Shown one piece after another: positions 44,277 through 56,829 of a stretch of 64,000 bases of DNA (positions are counted from its first letter, which is position 1; every line of letters starts with the position of its first letter). The translations under genes were made by a program, and so were the position numbers. The stretch is taken from positions 8,298,361 to 8,362,360 of the forward strand of contig OZ007518.1 of the NCBI GenBank assembly GCA_963931865.1, in the 5' to 3' direction. Under the pieces are notes generated by a model. It was not told the origin of the DNA and made no database searches. It worked only from the letters and a program-made list of their open reading frames with translations. Source of the DNA: Axinella damicornis. Lineage: Eukaryota; Porifera; Demospongiae; Axinellida; Axinellidae.

Positions 44277-44601
44277 ATCACAGGGAAAACTACCTGGTAA
44301 TACGGGACTGGACGGGCACCGTCATCGTCAAAATTACTCCGTGATCGCACCGTATGCTTGCCGTTTTGAGTCCGTGGTGGGAACACTTGAAGACGGACTC
44401 ATGCACAGCTTTTTCGCCATTGTTGCTTAGAGGAGTGCCCGTAGGTGTGGTCTACGCAGGAAATAACGTAATATTCAAAACTAGATGGTTCCCACCACGG
44501 AGTCGAACGGACTCAAACGGCAGGCATACGGTGCGATCACGGAACGCCTTTGACGATGAAAATGCCCGTCCAGTCCCGTATTCACAGGTAGTTTTCCCTG
44601 T
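44277..44601. mobile_element. MITE with about 40-bp inverted ends
   Basis: The ends CACAGGGAAAACTACCTG and CAGGTAGTTTTCCCTGTG are followed inside by GGGACTGGACGGGCA and a CCGTATGCTTGCC/GGCATACGG pair. It is present only in copy B of the segmental duplication. No gene inside. Confidence 0.75.
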
Positions 44602-45063
44602 GTATACTCTAAATAACGTATAATACACCTCATTAAATGAGATCTACACGATTTAGAAACCCCCGGGCTTTGTAGCCAGGTGAAGCCAGTTAGCTGTCAA
44701 AGTAAGTGGTTAAGTGTAACTATGGGAATAACACACAGCTTCTACCGCTCTTTACCTTAAATCAGATCACCCTCCATGCCTTCTCAGATCATGTCATGTC
44801 TGTGTGTTGCAGTCTCTTCTATATAGTCGTTCCGGTATACATGTAGGATAATCTGGGAACGAGACCAGCAGCCTGAGTTCAAAGGTCGACGCTCGCGAAC
44901 TACAGCTTTCTCTGCGTGACACTCACACAGTGTCTGAGACAGTGCTTATAGCTACATAGTTGCATGGCTATCTGAACAGAACTGTTCTTGCATGCAGTGC
45001 ATGGGCAGGCCGGAATTGGGATGAAATTGCAGCCATCTGATTTGCGGCATCTCACCAAACTTG

Positions 45064-45068
<5 letters not shown>

Positions 45069-45094
<26 letters not shown>
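45069..45094. repeat. Poly-G homopolymer (26 bp)
   Basis: A run of 26 G downstream of the kinesin stop codon. It lies just outside the region shared with the partial copy. Confidence 0.9.
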
Positions 45095-45272
45095 CCAAAA
45101 TACTTGCATAGATAAATTATAAGTGTGTTTGCAAGACAAGAGTTGGATTGGGAAGGGAATTTTGTTAAGTTATGACATGATTGGCAACGGGGCACTTCAT
45201 TTGACATCACACAATGAGCGGTATATTGTAATGTGTATCATAGTAAGTTTGCTGCAGGTCCACTGTTCAATC

Positions 45273-48200
45273 TCATAGAACTGGTCTGGAAACATGTTTG
45301 GTTGCTTTCCCGAGTTCCACTTGTCTAACGTTCTGTCCAAACTCCAGCGTGCTGATGGTCTCCGGGACGTTGGACTCCAGGGGACTGATATTCACAAACA
45401 TGCACGCCTGGGGGCAAAGGACAACCAATATAGCTAGGTAGATCATATAATTATGCCATGACATTGGGCGAAAATACTCTTAGCTAGGTAGATCACATAT
45501 CCTTAGGCTACGTGTCACATATGCCATATGACATTGGGAGAAAATACTCTTTCACAGAATTCCAAAATTGGCAATGCACATGGGGATTTACACCCTTCAA
45601 ACTATTTTCCTTGAGCTAGTTATCAGGTGCTATTCAGGCCATGTTTTTCAACCTACTGAACGTAGTTTAAGAGATATATACCTCTCAACAGCGAAAGGGA
45701 TATTACTACCTTGGAGTCCCCTCCAATACACGGCTGCAGGAGGTGCGTGAGTTTTGAGTTGCGGTACGGAATGTGGAGAGCACCATTGCGAATTGAGGCA
45801 AATACCTGCAAGCAAAAGACAATCCAGTGAGAGTGAGTGACAAAATTTAAGAGATGCACGGTAAAACCATGGATTTACGTAGTCTTAATTATCCATGGTA
45901 AAACAAAAGATCATTACTGGTATAGGTAATGCTGACAGATAGCTAGCTACAAAGACATAGAGCTCTATAGTGTTGCATGCATCTGTATACGGCCTTCAGC
46001 AGAATGAAAGGAATAACCAACCAACCATACCTGCCCAAGTGCTGACAAGGACTTGTTGATGGCAGCTGCTTCCACTAATCGGATGCCAGTGGCCTCGCTC
46101 CGAGAGATCCTCTCAGACCCGGCCAGGTCCACCAGGGTGAGACGGCCATGGCTAGTTGCCTTGGAGACCTTGTTGTAGCCCTCCACACACAGCATGAACA
46201 GCAGGTGGGAGCGCGAACTGCAAGGAACGAATAGTGGTACACGCAACACCCGTCAGGTCTTGAGGTAGTCTCGGCCCCAGACCCAAACCAACACTATAGT
46301 CTTGCGGGCTAGCCCCTCGAATTTTCCCCAACACGGATCAATTCACGTACTTCTCCACGCACGCATACTGAAAGCGATCACGTGCTGGAGGGCTAGCTTG
46401 TTAGACTAATGCAACACCATCAGGTCTTCTCGGTCCCAGACCCAATCCAGCCCCAGCGCGGATTGCTTCCAGTATCACGCGCGGTACTGGAAGCGATCCG
46501 CACTGGGGTTGGTTTGGGTCTGGGACCGAGACTATAGTCTTGAGGTAGTCTAGCATGCATGTCCACCTGTTGGTGTTCATCTTGGTACAGGCAACAGTCC
46601 TGTTCTTCTCCCCCTCTCCCATCACCATCATCACATCCTCCATGTTGCGCACCTCAATCTCCGTCAGACCCTTCAAGGTGGAGGAAGATCAATCAACACA
46701 GGCAGGGGGATAGACTCAAAGTATTAAGAGGGGGGCGTGGTATACTCCCATAGATCAGGCCACATCACAAGAGACACTAGTCTCGTTCCCAGACCATTCA
46801 TCCAACGCATATATCGTGTTATACTGAAAGCGATCCACGTCCGGGGTTGATTGAGTCTGGGACCAAGACGACTGAGACACATTGCTGTTGTTTGCATTTT
46901 CATATCCACCAGCAGAGTATAAAATAGCCTAACATAATATTAGGTGCCAGCAACTCGTCTAGCATCATGTAGGAGGATCAGGTTAGAGCATGTAGCTGAC
47001 ATTAAATGCGAATGACATCATCAGGAACAGACGGAAAAGGGGATTCAGCTGCCCTCCCCTGGCATATTTTAAATATCAGTGCTTACCAGCACATCAGAAC
47101 AGTGCCCATGTCAAGAACCAGGAGCACATGAGCCACCGACCTCTCAGCGGATCATGCAGTCCTGCAGGAACATACCCACTCACCGGCACAACCACCTCCT
47201 TCCCTCTCTTCTGTACTTGAAGTTTCTCGTGTCCCTCACTGGGAGGAACCAGCAGGTCATATACACACTCATTGTATACCTCCACTATAGACACCTGTAG
47301 GATGTATTGGGTCATGTGACTATCAGCATTGGGTCATGTGACTATCACATGCATCTTGCATTGGGCCATGTGGCTATCACATGCATTTTGCATTGTCATG
47401 TGATTGTCACATGCATGATACAGGTGAGTGAGGTACAGGATCATCCAGATAGATTACGTAATGCTGAGGATAATGCTCACCGTCATCGTATACTTGACCC
47501 TTGACCTTTCCCTGCATATCTTGAATAACTCCTTCATTGACCTAGAGCGGAAAAAACAAAACAATTAGCTACAATTACAACTCCTTCTTGACTAGTTCTT
47601 TATGGCTAGCTAACTACAAGACTGATAGAATAGAACGAGCACTGCTGTTACTGCATTACCCAGTGATATAATTATGCATCGACCGAAACCCACTGTACCA
47701 GAAGACCTATAGTAACTTTTGGTTGCAGTTGTCAAGGCCTCCGGATGCTTGCTAGATATAGACTCCAGCAAGAGAGCACGCAGAAAATTAAGCAAACAGA
47801 ACTACTACCATACTGAGTATGGTTAAGTTGACGATAGAAAGCAAACGAATACAAACGAATGTCTAGAAAAGCGTTCCGAATCTTGGCATCAATTTAAAGC
47901 GTTGGATCATGTGACTATCACATGCGTAATGCATTGGGTCATGTGACTATATAAAGAAGCGTACCGTATGTTAACTCCAGGCTTCTCAGGAGGTCCCATC
48001 ATGGTGTATGTCTTGCCGGCCCCCGTCTGTCCATAAGCTATGATGCACACGTTGTAGCCGTCCACACAGGAAGTGATGATGGGCTTAGTGTCCTCAAACA
48101 CCTGCACGGAGGAAGAAATGCAGCTGCTGAAGTTGTCAACATACACAGTGGAACGTATAGTGGTCACTGTGTAAGGCAACTTCTCAAATATGGTCACTAC

Positions 48201-51200
48201 TGCTTGTCCCAGTTGCAAAAATCCAGCACAAAACGACCTCCATAGCAGCCACCTGCCTATAGTAGCCCAAACACTTGTCCCATGGGTGACCAGGTTCCTC
48301 TGTACTTACATGTTAGCCTCGTACCCGGCCAGGACTTTATAACGCGGGGAAAGCCTGGGAAACACGTCACAATTGCACAAATGCAGTGATGTACCTGGAC
48401 GATATGGGTGGACGTGTACATCACTGTATGAGGCTACTTACATGTACGTATAGCCCAACAATACAGCGTTACCTGCAGTCCCAGAGCTGAACTTCCTGAC
48501 ATTATACTATACGGATTGACATGCAATTCTTGCAGTATCTTAGCAACGGGGATGATCAATTGCTTTGGAGCAAATTTCAAAGAATTTAGTGTGCTACATA
48601 CAAAGACACAATCCCTGCAGTTAGAGGTTAGTTGACCAGTCAAAGAGAAAAATTCCATATTAGTATACATGCTGGTTTGAGGTGCTTCATGGACACAAAA
48701 GCACATTTCAGCTAATACCATACAAGCCCCCAACCGGCAGTGCTCACCTGTTCTTGCATGGTGTCGGGGGTGTACATTCTCTCAAACTCGAACACCTTCC
48801 TCCTCCCCTGCATCGTGGTGCAGATCACCCGGTCGTCCCAGTCAAACCTGAGTGCACATGGGCCACTGTTGTCATGGCGACAGCGACAGAACACCCGGAT
48901 GTTGCCACGAAGTTCTTGTACCTGTGAATCAAGATGTGTATGCAGGTATAAGCAATCAAAATAACTGCATGAAACCGTGTAGACACTCTACTGTAGGGTG
49001 AGAGTTAGTGGCATGCAGACACAATGGGCTGGAGACTTGGACCAACTGTACTAAACGTAGTCTCGTTCCCAGGTGCAGGACCATCACACACGGCCCCACC
49101 TTTTACATACACTGCAAGTGATAACAAACAAGACTGGAGGTGGAGAAGTCACTGGAAGCCATGCAGGCTTCTTTCAGTCCAACTGCTAGACCCTTGTACA
49201 CCATCTTTAATGCATGATGGGCGTACGTTTGAGTGGAATATAGAAATACCAAAAACTCCAACAAGTGCTAGGGCCATGGTGGGAAGGTCTGGGTACAAGG
49301 CTAGTGGTTAACGCAGTGTGCATATACTGGAAGCAATAAACATGACGGATGAAAGGCCTGGGAACAATACTAGGTTAACCCTTTCACTGGTGTAGGGTCA
49401 GATCGATGCCACAATCTTCGGTGACTCGGGCAAAGGCCTTAATACAAGCTAGGTTATGGTGAGGCTAGTACGTACTACAGTACCTCATTGTAGAGCAGCT
49501 TTCTCTGTAGTGCCTCTTTTTGGTAGAGAGTCCTCACTTCGTGGATCTCCCTCCTCTGTCTCCTGTGAGTCCTCAGCAATTGGGTGAGGGAGGAGGAGAG
49601 CTGTGCCAGGGAGGGCGGGGAGAAGGGGGAGGAGAATAGTGAGGGGACCAGAGGAAAGGAGAAGGGAGACAGGACTGACAGCTTTACATCCGGGCCCTCC
49701 AAAGGATAGTGTGCATGCATAGTCTACCAACAGCTACTATACACATGATACCAGCAGCACCTACATGCTGTAGACTATTACTTGAGAGTATGTACTTGAG
49801 ATTACTGGAAATTACTAGAGATTACTGGAGATTACTAGAGATTACTGGAGATTACTAGAGATTACTGGAGATTACTAGAGATTACTGGAGATTACTAGAG
49901 ATTACTGGAGATTACTAGAGATTACTGGAGATTACTGGAAATTACTAGAGATTACTACCTGCTGCAATGTGGTGTTACAGCTCTTCATTCCCTTCATAGC
50001 AGCGTTCCTGAGAGCCAGAGTCTTGGCCCTGAGCACTCTGGCATCTTCCCCAAGGATGGTGAGGAGAGGCTTTAGAGCTTCAGGGTCAATCCTGCGAGAG
50101 CCATAGCTGAAGGACTGTTGTCGGATTATCTTGGACTACCAAGCAGGGATGATGAAAAGAGATCCAGTGGAGGATGGAGGGATTGAGGGAGGGAGGGAGG
50201 GAGGGAGGGAGGGAGGGAGGGAGGGAGGGAGGAAGGGAGGGAGGGAGGGAGGGAGGGAGGGGAGGGAGGGGGGAGGGAGGGGAGGGGGGAGGGAGGGGAG
50301 GGAGGGAGGGAGGGAGGGAGAGAGGGAGGGTAGGAGGAGGGAGGGAGGGAGGGAGGGAGGGAGGGAGGGAGGGAGGGAGGGAGGGAGGGAGGGAGGGGGA
50401 GGGAGGGAGGGAGGGAGGGAGGGAGGGCAGGAGGAGGGGCAGAGAGGGGGAAGGAAGCGGGGGAGAGATTGGAGAGAGGGAAGGTGGAGGTGAGCCAGAT
50501 GAGAGGGTATAAACATATAATGGATGCCATGCTGAGTTCAGAAGGCTGTAACGGACCTTGAGATATAACTGTACAGTTGCAAGTTTATGCCATCACTAGG
50601 ACAAGACTGAAACTGTGTACCTTTCTTCTCTGCTCCTCTTTCCCCTTCTCCAACTCTTTCTTCATCCCTTCACACTCCACCTCCAGTTCCTCCATCTGAA
50701 GTGGACAACAACCCACAGTGACTTCTATGAACTATTTTCTCAAGAAGGCAATTGGCACATAATTTGAAGCAATTTTCATGCATGGGAAGAGAAACCTGGA
50801 GATAACCATTCGTAGGTCCTGAACTAGGCTCTCTCACACCACAGTCAAGTGCTAGATTCATCCCCAGGTCCTTCCGTTGCTTGCAGTACGGTTAAGCAAG
50901 CAACTGGGTGGGGGCCTGGGAACGAGGCTGGTTGAGTGCTTCAACTGGTTGGCCGCACATTCACTGGGTCAGTACATGGTGACAGTTCTTAAGGTGAGCC
51001 AGCCCCACCAGTACATTGCTCTACCAGGAGCATGGTGCCACTTGAACAAGCAAAACAGTATTGTGAGTTTAGTGGTTACGTTATTTTGTACCCATTGTAG
51101 AGATAGTTATGGGTTATGTAAGCTTGTGGTTATTGTTGTACCCATTGTACTAGACTAGATAATGATTGTAAACTTTTTGTGTTTTTGTTAGGGTTTATTA

Positions 51201-54200
51201 TAGCTGCGTTGCTCATTTTTGGTTCTTCCACATCTTGAGTTCATAATACCGCTGGTAATCTGTTCAACGAAGCTCGGCGTCTATTACAGTATTTACAACA
51301 TTAAACCTTGGGAATCAAGTAGCTATACTTCCTACAAATCTCCCTGAACTCTGAATGTCGTATGCATACGGAGTAAGTTACCCAGCTAAGTACTATGCTA
51401 GATATCTTGGGCTAGGAATGAGATACAGAGCTGGGACTTGCACCATTGTGATCAGCATGAAAAGAACCTTCAACTGATGTCCTAAAATTTGGTTTTAATT
51501 TTGGTCACATTTTTGCCAAAAATCGCAGTTGACCAAAGGCTATAATCCATGGTTTTTCATGATTTGGGTCAAAATTCAACCTACAGCAAAATGGACATCA
51601 TTTGAATGCTCCGTTCATGCTGATCACAATGGTGAAAATCCCAGCTTCATATCTCATTCCTAGCCAAAGATACCAAGCATAGCACTTAGCTCAAACATTT
51701 CGCCTAGTTTGCACCATTGTGCATGGTCATACGTACCCTGTTCTGGAGGATCTCTATCTGTGTCCTAAGCTCTCTGTTTCTCTCTGTTTCTTCATTCAGC
51801 ATTGAGGCCTGCGAAAGGAAAATTTCATCGAACAATACATTACCAATTAGCTAATCCTGATTCAGACGACACGACTACCTAATGCGAGTTTCATTTTTGG
51901 CTCTGTGTTGTATACTATTCCAATAGAGTAATATGACATCTCCATAATGGCCTGGAGTTGCAAATCATGCAGTCACCTTAGGCAGTATAATCTTATTAAG
52001 ACAGCAGTGATGCTAGAGCTGGAGCTGTAGCTCAAGGTTGCCACTGCTGAGCGGTATGATAATAGATGCCTGCCTTCATGAAACTTCAGCCACATATACA
52101 CCACAGCTCACAAGCGTTCCACGTACCGTTTCCTTCAACTTCTTCTCTGTCTGTGCTCTGATTATGTCTCTCCCGGTTCCCTCTGCATAGTCCAGAACAC
52201 CTGCAGAATGTAGTAGCAGCCAGTAAAATGACGCTAAAGGAGTAATCCATAGTGCCATCAAACATCAGTTTGCATGTTGACAACTGTTAATCACCACCAG
52301 GGCATATATTTGTTTCAGTAGCTTATGATTCTTTAATTAATTCTTTCTCTCACCGTCATCGTTGATGGAGTGGTACGTGCTGACGCAGTCCTCCACACTG
52401 TAGTTGCTCTGTCTCAGTAGAGCCACCATGGATTTGGCATCCTTCCATCCAGGGCACGAACTCTGATCACGATGGAGACAACAATTAATGCAGTTGACAT
52501 CTCAGCTCAGAATACGTATCCCCTTCCAGTACTACAAACAGGCTGAAGAGGTCGCTACTAGACTGCAGTACACACTGGTCACATTCCCAGACCACCTTGT
52601 GCTTATAGCAAGGGAACATGGCTATATATCCCGATGCTATCTCCCCTTGGTTTGTGGTACATACCCATGTATGTCAATTACATGGTAATACCACGTGTTT
52701 GCATAGTCAGTCAGCTATGTAGTTGCAGCCGCGTGCAAGCTGAAAACTATTACACCCTACTGGCATGCAGGACTAATTTGCAGTGTTCACCTAGGTGGGG
52801 GGGAGGGGGTGGGGAGGGGGTGGGGAGGGGGTGGGGGGAGGGGGAGGGGGAGGGAGAGGGGGGAGGGGAGGGGGAAGGGGAGGGGGAGGGGGGAAGGGGG
52901 AGGGGGGAGGGGGGAGATGGCATTGGATCCCTCACCTCCACAAAAAAAGTGCCGGGATGAACATGCAGAGAACCCTTCCAAAACACAAGATAGGTGCCCT
53001 CATTTCAGAGGCATCGTTTAGGAGGTGTTCTGCTGCAGTACCTGTATCTTGCTGGTCATGTTGGATATTGCAGGCACATGTCTCTCCCAGGCCAGCGGCA
53101 TCGGAAGCCATGTCCCCGTAGCCTCATCAAAGAAGTACAACACATTCATAGTCTCCTGAAGAAGAAATGAGACATCACACACACCGACACAATATTGGTA
53201 GGATCAAGGCAACAGGTTATCATGTATGGCCAATTCCTGTGTGGGCTCGATACACTTGCCTTCACCTTGAGCTTAAACAGTCGCCAGTGAACGTACTCAA
53301 CACATGACGCACTTGTGTAGGAAGCTGATTGTGCACTCTAATAATTTAAACACTATTCGTTCGAACACCCACCTTTTTTAAAAAGTATTCCAGGAAATTC
53401 AAACAACCATATTGAATTATTCACATGCAGGCTGATCGATACATAGCACATAATAGTTCTGCTTAGGAACACACACAAAAACAATGCAGTCCTTTTCCCT
53501 TTCTCTGAAAATTCCAAATTAGATGCTGAGTTGAAGGTGGTAGACCCATAAAATTACATCAACATGATCATACAACTTAATACATTTTGCGAGCCTGTGT
53601 GTGTGTGTGTGTGTGTAATGTGTTAGATGAAAGCGGTTCTTACTTGTCGGAGATACGTGATGAGTTTTCCTTTGGTGGGGTGGATGAACTCCCCTTCCCT
53701 CACATCTGTGAATTGCTTCTCTTTTCCCAAGGAGGACGAGGATCTCTGTGAATTCTTGGGAGGGAGGGAGGGAGGGAGGGAGGGAGGGAGGGAGGGAGGG
53801 AGGGAGGGAGGGAGGGAGGGAGGGAGGGAGGGAGGGAGGGAGGGAGGGAGGGAGGGAGGGAGGGAGGGAGGGAGGGGGGAGGGAGGGAGGGAGGGAGGGA
53901 GGGAGGGAGGGAGGGAGGGAGGGACTTTACCATAAATTACGCTACATAGGACTTATGGTAGCAGTTATCATGCCACTACAGCACACACCTGGTAGGGGTC
54001 ATAGTTGATGGGTAAGAAGTATCCTCTCTCATTCCAGGAGGAGGGAAAATACCGCCACTTCTGTGGGGAGAAGAAAGGAGCTTGGGATGATACACCATAA
54101 TGGTCATACCACTAACAGCGCACAGGCAACTACAAACTACAAGACATCTCCCTCAATCCTCTTCACTCTGTATGTGCCCCATCCTAACTTACATGGAACA

Positions 54201-55779
54201 AGGCAGGTGATGCCACAATAATGATGAAAGTTTACGCTAGAAGTTTAGCCCTGAAGATGGCTAGTCGAAACACAGGCTCATTTGGTGCGAAGGGTTGTTC
54301 AAATAATAATAATAATAACTGCTATGTATACATACAAATCCAACAGCAAAAGAAACAACAACCACACCCACCTGTTCCTCCCAGTCGACGTAGAACCTCT
54401 TTCCGTCTTCCCTCACGTACACTGTGTACTCCTCCTCCTCATCGTACGTCCGGAACAACTCAAACATGTTCCCACCTTTCTCACCCGTGGGAGACATGTC
54501 ATCCTCACTGACTCCTCCTCCCCTTCCTCTCCCTCTCACCCCTCCACCCCTCCTCCCCGCACCACGATGACTATTCATATTTTCCTCATCATCGACAGTG
54601 GAGGCAACGCTGTCACTGGACAGCTTATGGTTGAGGGAGATCATCGCTGTGCTGTGCAATGGGTGGAACTTGGAAGTGGGGAACCTGTGAAAAAAAATTC
54701 ATCACATGATTTCAGCAAATTGGAAGTACGTATCATGTCCCTCAACCAATCTATCAGTACACATGTCTGCACCCAGCATCATAAAGGGCTGCTCTCACGT
54801 TATATGTTCTGCCCACAACAATATCCACCCCTCTCCGGAAAGGGTAAATTTTTGGATGCCTGAGCCTTAGTTTCATGAGCGTTGGGTGCTCTGGGTGATC
54901 AATGCTCACATCTGAGAAGGTCAAATGTGCTCCAGGTCACATGCCGATTCTCACTCCCCTGATCGCATGAAACCAAAGAAACAAGTACGGGTTGCAGACC
55001 ATAACATAAAGTAACCAGAGCCCTTCAAAGTTTCTCACGATGGGGAACCCTGCAACAATTAAGTCATCGTGCGCTGAACAACAGGTCCTTGGTGAGTAAC
55101 ACTAGCTGGAATATTTGAGGCGATGAAATGGTTGCTAAAATTTTATTGATCATGTGGGTAGAATGGAACCGTGTGAGCTTGTTTGGATGAACTGTACTGC
55201 AGTGATGGGCCACTTCACACAAGAGGGATGTCAGAATGTACATACACGAAGCATTGCATGCAGTGGCCATCAGGACCACACTTACCCGGAGTGGGGATGT
55301 TTTGAACCACGGCCAGGTGCGTTGGGCAGTCTGTGCGACTCCACAGGAGTCTCACTGTATCCCATCCTTGCCATAGAGTCTGGGGTCGCAGTGCTGTGCG
55401 TGGATTGTCTACGAACCAGTTCGTTCGTGACTCTGCCTTGAAACTTTGAGGTAGAAAGAAAGGTGCGTTTTGGTGGTTTGCTTCTTGTCTCAGGTAGCTG
55501 ACTACCTTCCGTGTGATGAGTGCGTGTGATTGTCTGTGCGTCATCTTCTGATTCATTGCGACGTGATTCTGACCCTTTGTAATCTGAATGAGGGAGGAAG
55601 GTGTAGTGATCATGCTCACAGATAACACACACATAATTATGTACATGTACACATGCACACATACACACACATGCATGCACGCAGAAACTACATTCACACA
55701 TATACATACTCACCACACTGTCCACACACAAAAATACACACACTAAACACATATATACACAGAAGCAAACACGGTACCC

Positions 55780-55824
<45 letters not shown>

Positions 55825-55963
55825 CTCTGTTCTCCTTGACCCCTGTCCTGACAGATGTGAACGTCTGCCTCAGCAGTTTGGCGTCCACGACCTTCCCGTT
55901 CTCCTGCGACTGCACCACCACCACATGCACCTCTGGCTCCCGCCGAGAACTCCCCGTTCCCAT
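45273..55963 (-). CDS. Kinesin-14 (C-terminal motor) with novel-looking N-terminal region, 20 exons
   Basis: A microtubule motor; C-terminal-motor kinesins usually move toward minus ends. Exon ends on the minus strand: 55963-55825, 55583-55286, 54684-54372, 54060-53989, 53745-53644, 53155-53042, 52462-52354, 52200-52127, 51808-51737, 50695-50621, 50114-49959, 49696-49484, 48921-48748, 48101-47965, 47541-47481, 47294-47184, 46670-46567, 46217-46031, 45805-45710 and 45407-45273. All phases close, giving 913 aa. Motor: neck [12 protein letters not shown] (about 583-594), P-loop GQTGAGKT (661-668), SSRSH (775-779) and DLAGSE (805-810), ending soon after the last motor helix. Upstream lie coiled-coil-like exons (about 384-456), a possible UBA-like helix set (about 347-383), Trp- and Tyr-rich WW-like segments (about 235-335) and a disordered N-terminus. 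MGTGSS at the start fits the N-myristoylation pattern. I cannot assign a KIFC subtype. Confidence 0.9.
48314..48435. repeat. AGCCTCGTTCCCAG-family fragment in kinesin intron
   Basis: TAGCCTCGTACCCGGCC opens the segment and GTATGAGGCTA closes it, with a GTACATCACTG-type pair inside. A related piece starts at 49058 (AGTCTCGTTCCCAGGTGC). Confidence 0.5.
49795..49957. repeat. 20-bp tandem repeat in kinesin intron 11
   Basis: About eight copies of ATTACTAGAG-ATTACTGGAG (two related 10-bp halves). The array abuts the splice donor of kinesin exon 11 (49959), so the intron starts inside the repeat. Confidence 0.9.
50176..50450. repeat. GGGA/GGAG tract in kinesin intron 10
   Basis: A roughly 275-bp purine run based on GGGA units with GGGG interruptions. 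Read as kinesin sense strand it is CCCT-rich. The long open frames reported across such tracts in all frames are an artefact of composition, not genes. Confidence 0.95.
50860..50932. repeat. AGCCTCGTTCCCAG-family small hairpin
   Basis: The GTCCTTCCGTTGCTTGCAG part pairs loosely with the right end, closing GGGCCTGGGAACGAGGCTGG. It lies in kinesin intron 9. Confidence 0.5.
52797..52918. repeat. GGGGA/GGGT tract in kinesin intron 6
   Basis: About 120 bp of G-rich repeat (GGGGGTGGGGAG grading into GGGGGAGG), pyrimidine-rich on the kinesin sense strand. It is not coding. Confidence 0.95.
53757..53925. repeat. GGGA tract abutting kinesin exon 5 acceptor
   Basis: About 42 uninterrupted GGGA units. 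On the kinesin sense strand this is a (TCCC)n tract ending 12 bp before the acceptor CAG at 53746-53748. It therefore supplies the polypyrimidine tract for that exon. Confidence 0.95.
55774..55820. repeat. AC microsatellite beside kinesin exon 1 donor
   Basis: About 23 CA/AC dinucleotides directly downstream of the exon 1 donor at 55824. CA-rich DNA continues irregularly to about 55640. A smaller TG run lies at 53600-53616. Confidence 0.9.
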
Positions 55964-56829
55964 GACAACACAGATAATGTGCTAGAGTCGTTAGTTTGTG
56001 GCAAAGTTCGTCTAAACCATAAGGCTGTGGCTTTAGATCCTTGCAGGTGGCTATATGATGGGGACAATTAGCATCAACTTCAGAGGTAGGTCAGCTTTTG
56101 AGGCACCGTCACTGTGTTGCAACACATACAGAGCACTAGCTTCATTCCCACGCCTGCATGCACGAAAGAACAGCGGTTCTTTCGTGCGTGCAACCAAAAA
56201 CAGTGTGGGCCTGGGAACAAGGCTAACAGAACACTATTCCCGGTGCTAGAACAAGTCATTGAAAACCTATGCATGCTTCTCAGCTGAAGGGCACACTACA
56301 TCCACTGATTATGTCATCATAATTCGCCAATGTCTGCTGTTCTTACTGTTCATCATAGCTACAGGCACCAACAAGAGTCATAAACAACATACCATTCGCC
56401 TTGCCACTGCTTCCATCTCACATACTGTTTGGAAAATGCTGCCATGTTTTGATATATTTGCCCCACCATTCTCCGCCCATTTTAATAAATTAAATAGCTA
56501 TGCACATTTATTTACCTTCCTCCCAAACGCATTCACTCTTGACAAATTTGCGATTGGCTATAAAGCATGTCCTCCATGATTAGTGCATGCTTACCAGTCG
56601 GTCTGGTCTCTGTTGTATTTTGCTGGTGACCGTATACGCGTAACCAAGGCAGTTTTTTGCACGAGCTCCTCCCCCATGCAGCCAGGGAGCACACGCCCCC
56701 AATTTTTGGATAACCCTTTTGCAACCACAGAGATTATTTTAATTAACCCTTTGCGCTCGCCAAGCTGCAAATCGCAAGGTTGTGGTGCTGAACTTGCATA
56801 ATTTGTGCTAGTGGACATGTCGGACTTAT
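55964..56829. promoter_or_regulatory. Shared intergenic region between divergent kinesin and Rieske genes
   Basis: About 870 bp separate the two start codons, which point away from each other. I see no clear TATA box near either start. A hairpin-family element (56135-56225, ends CTAGCTTCATTCCCACGCC and GGGCCTGGGAACAAGGCTA) lies inside. A bidirectional promoter is inference from layout. An ATG at 56818, out of frame with the Rieske start at 56830, could act as an upstream start. Confidence 0.4.

Noticed and set aside
49795..49957. CRISPR-like array
   Set aside because: The units are contiguous 20-bp repeats without unique spacers, in a eukaryotic intron.
50126..50530. Long overlapping open frames on both strands encoding Gly/Glu/Arg or Pro/Ser/Leu repeats (also at 52750-53121 and 53627-54008)
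   Set aside because: They are the translation of GGGA-type microsatellites, which lack stop codons in every frame, and they lie in kinesin introns.
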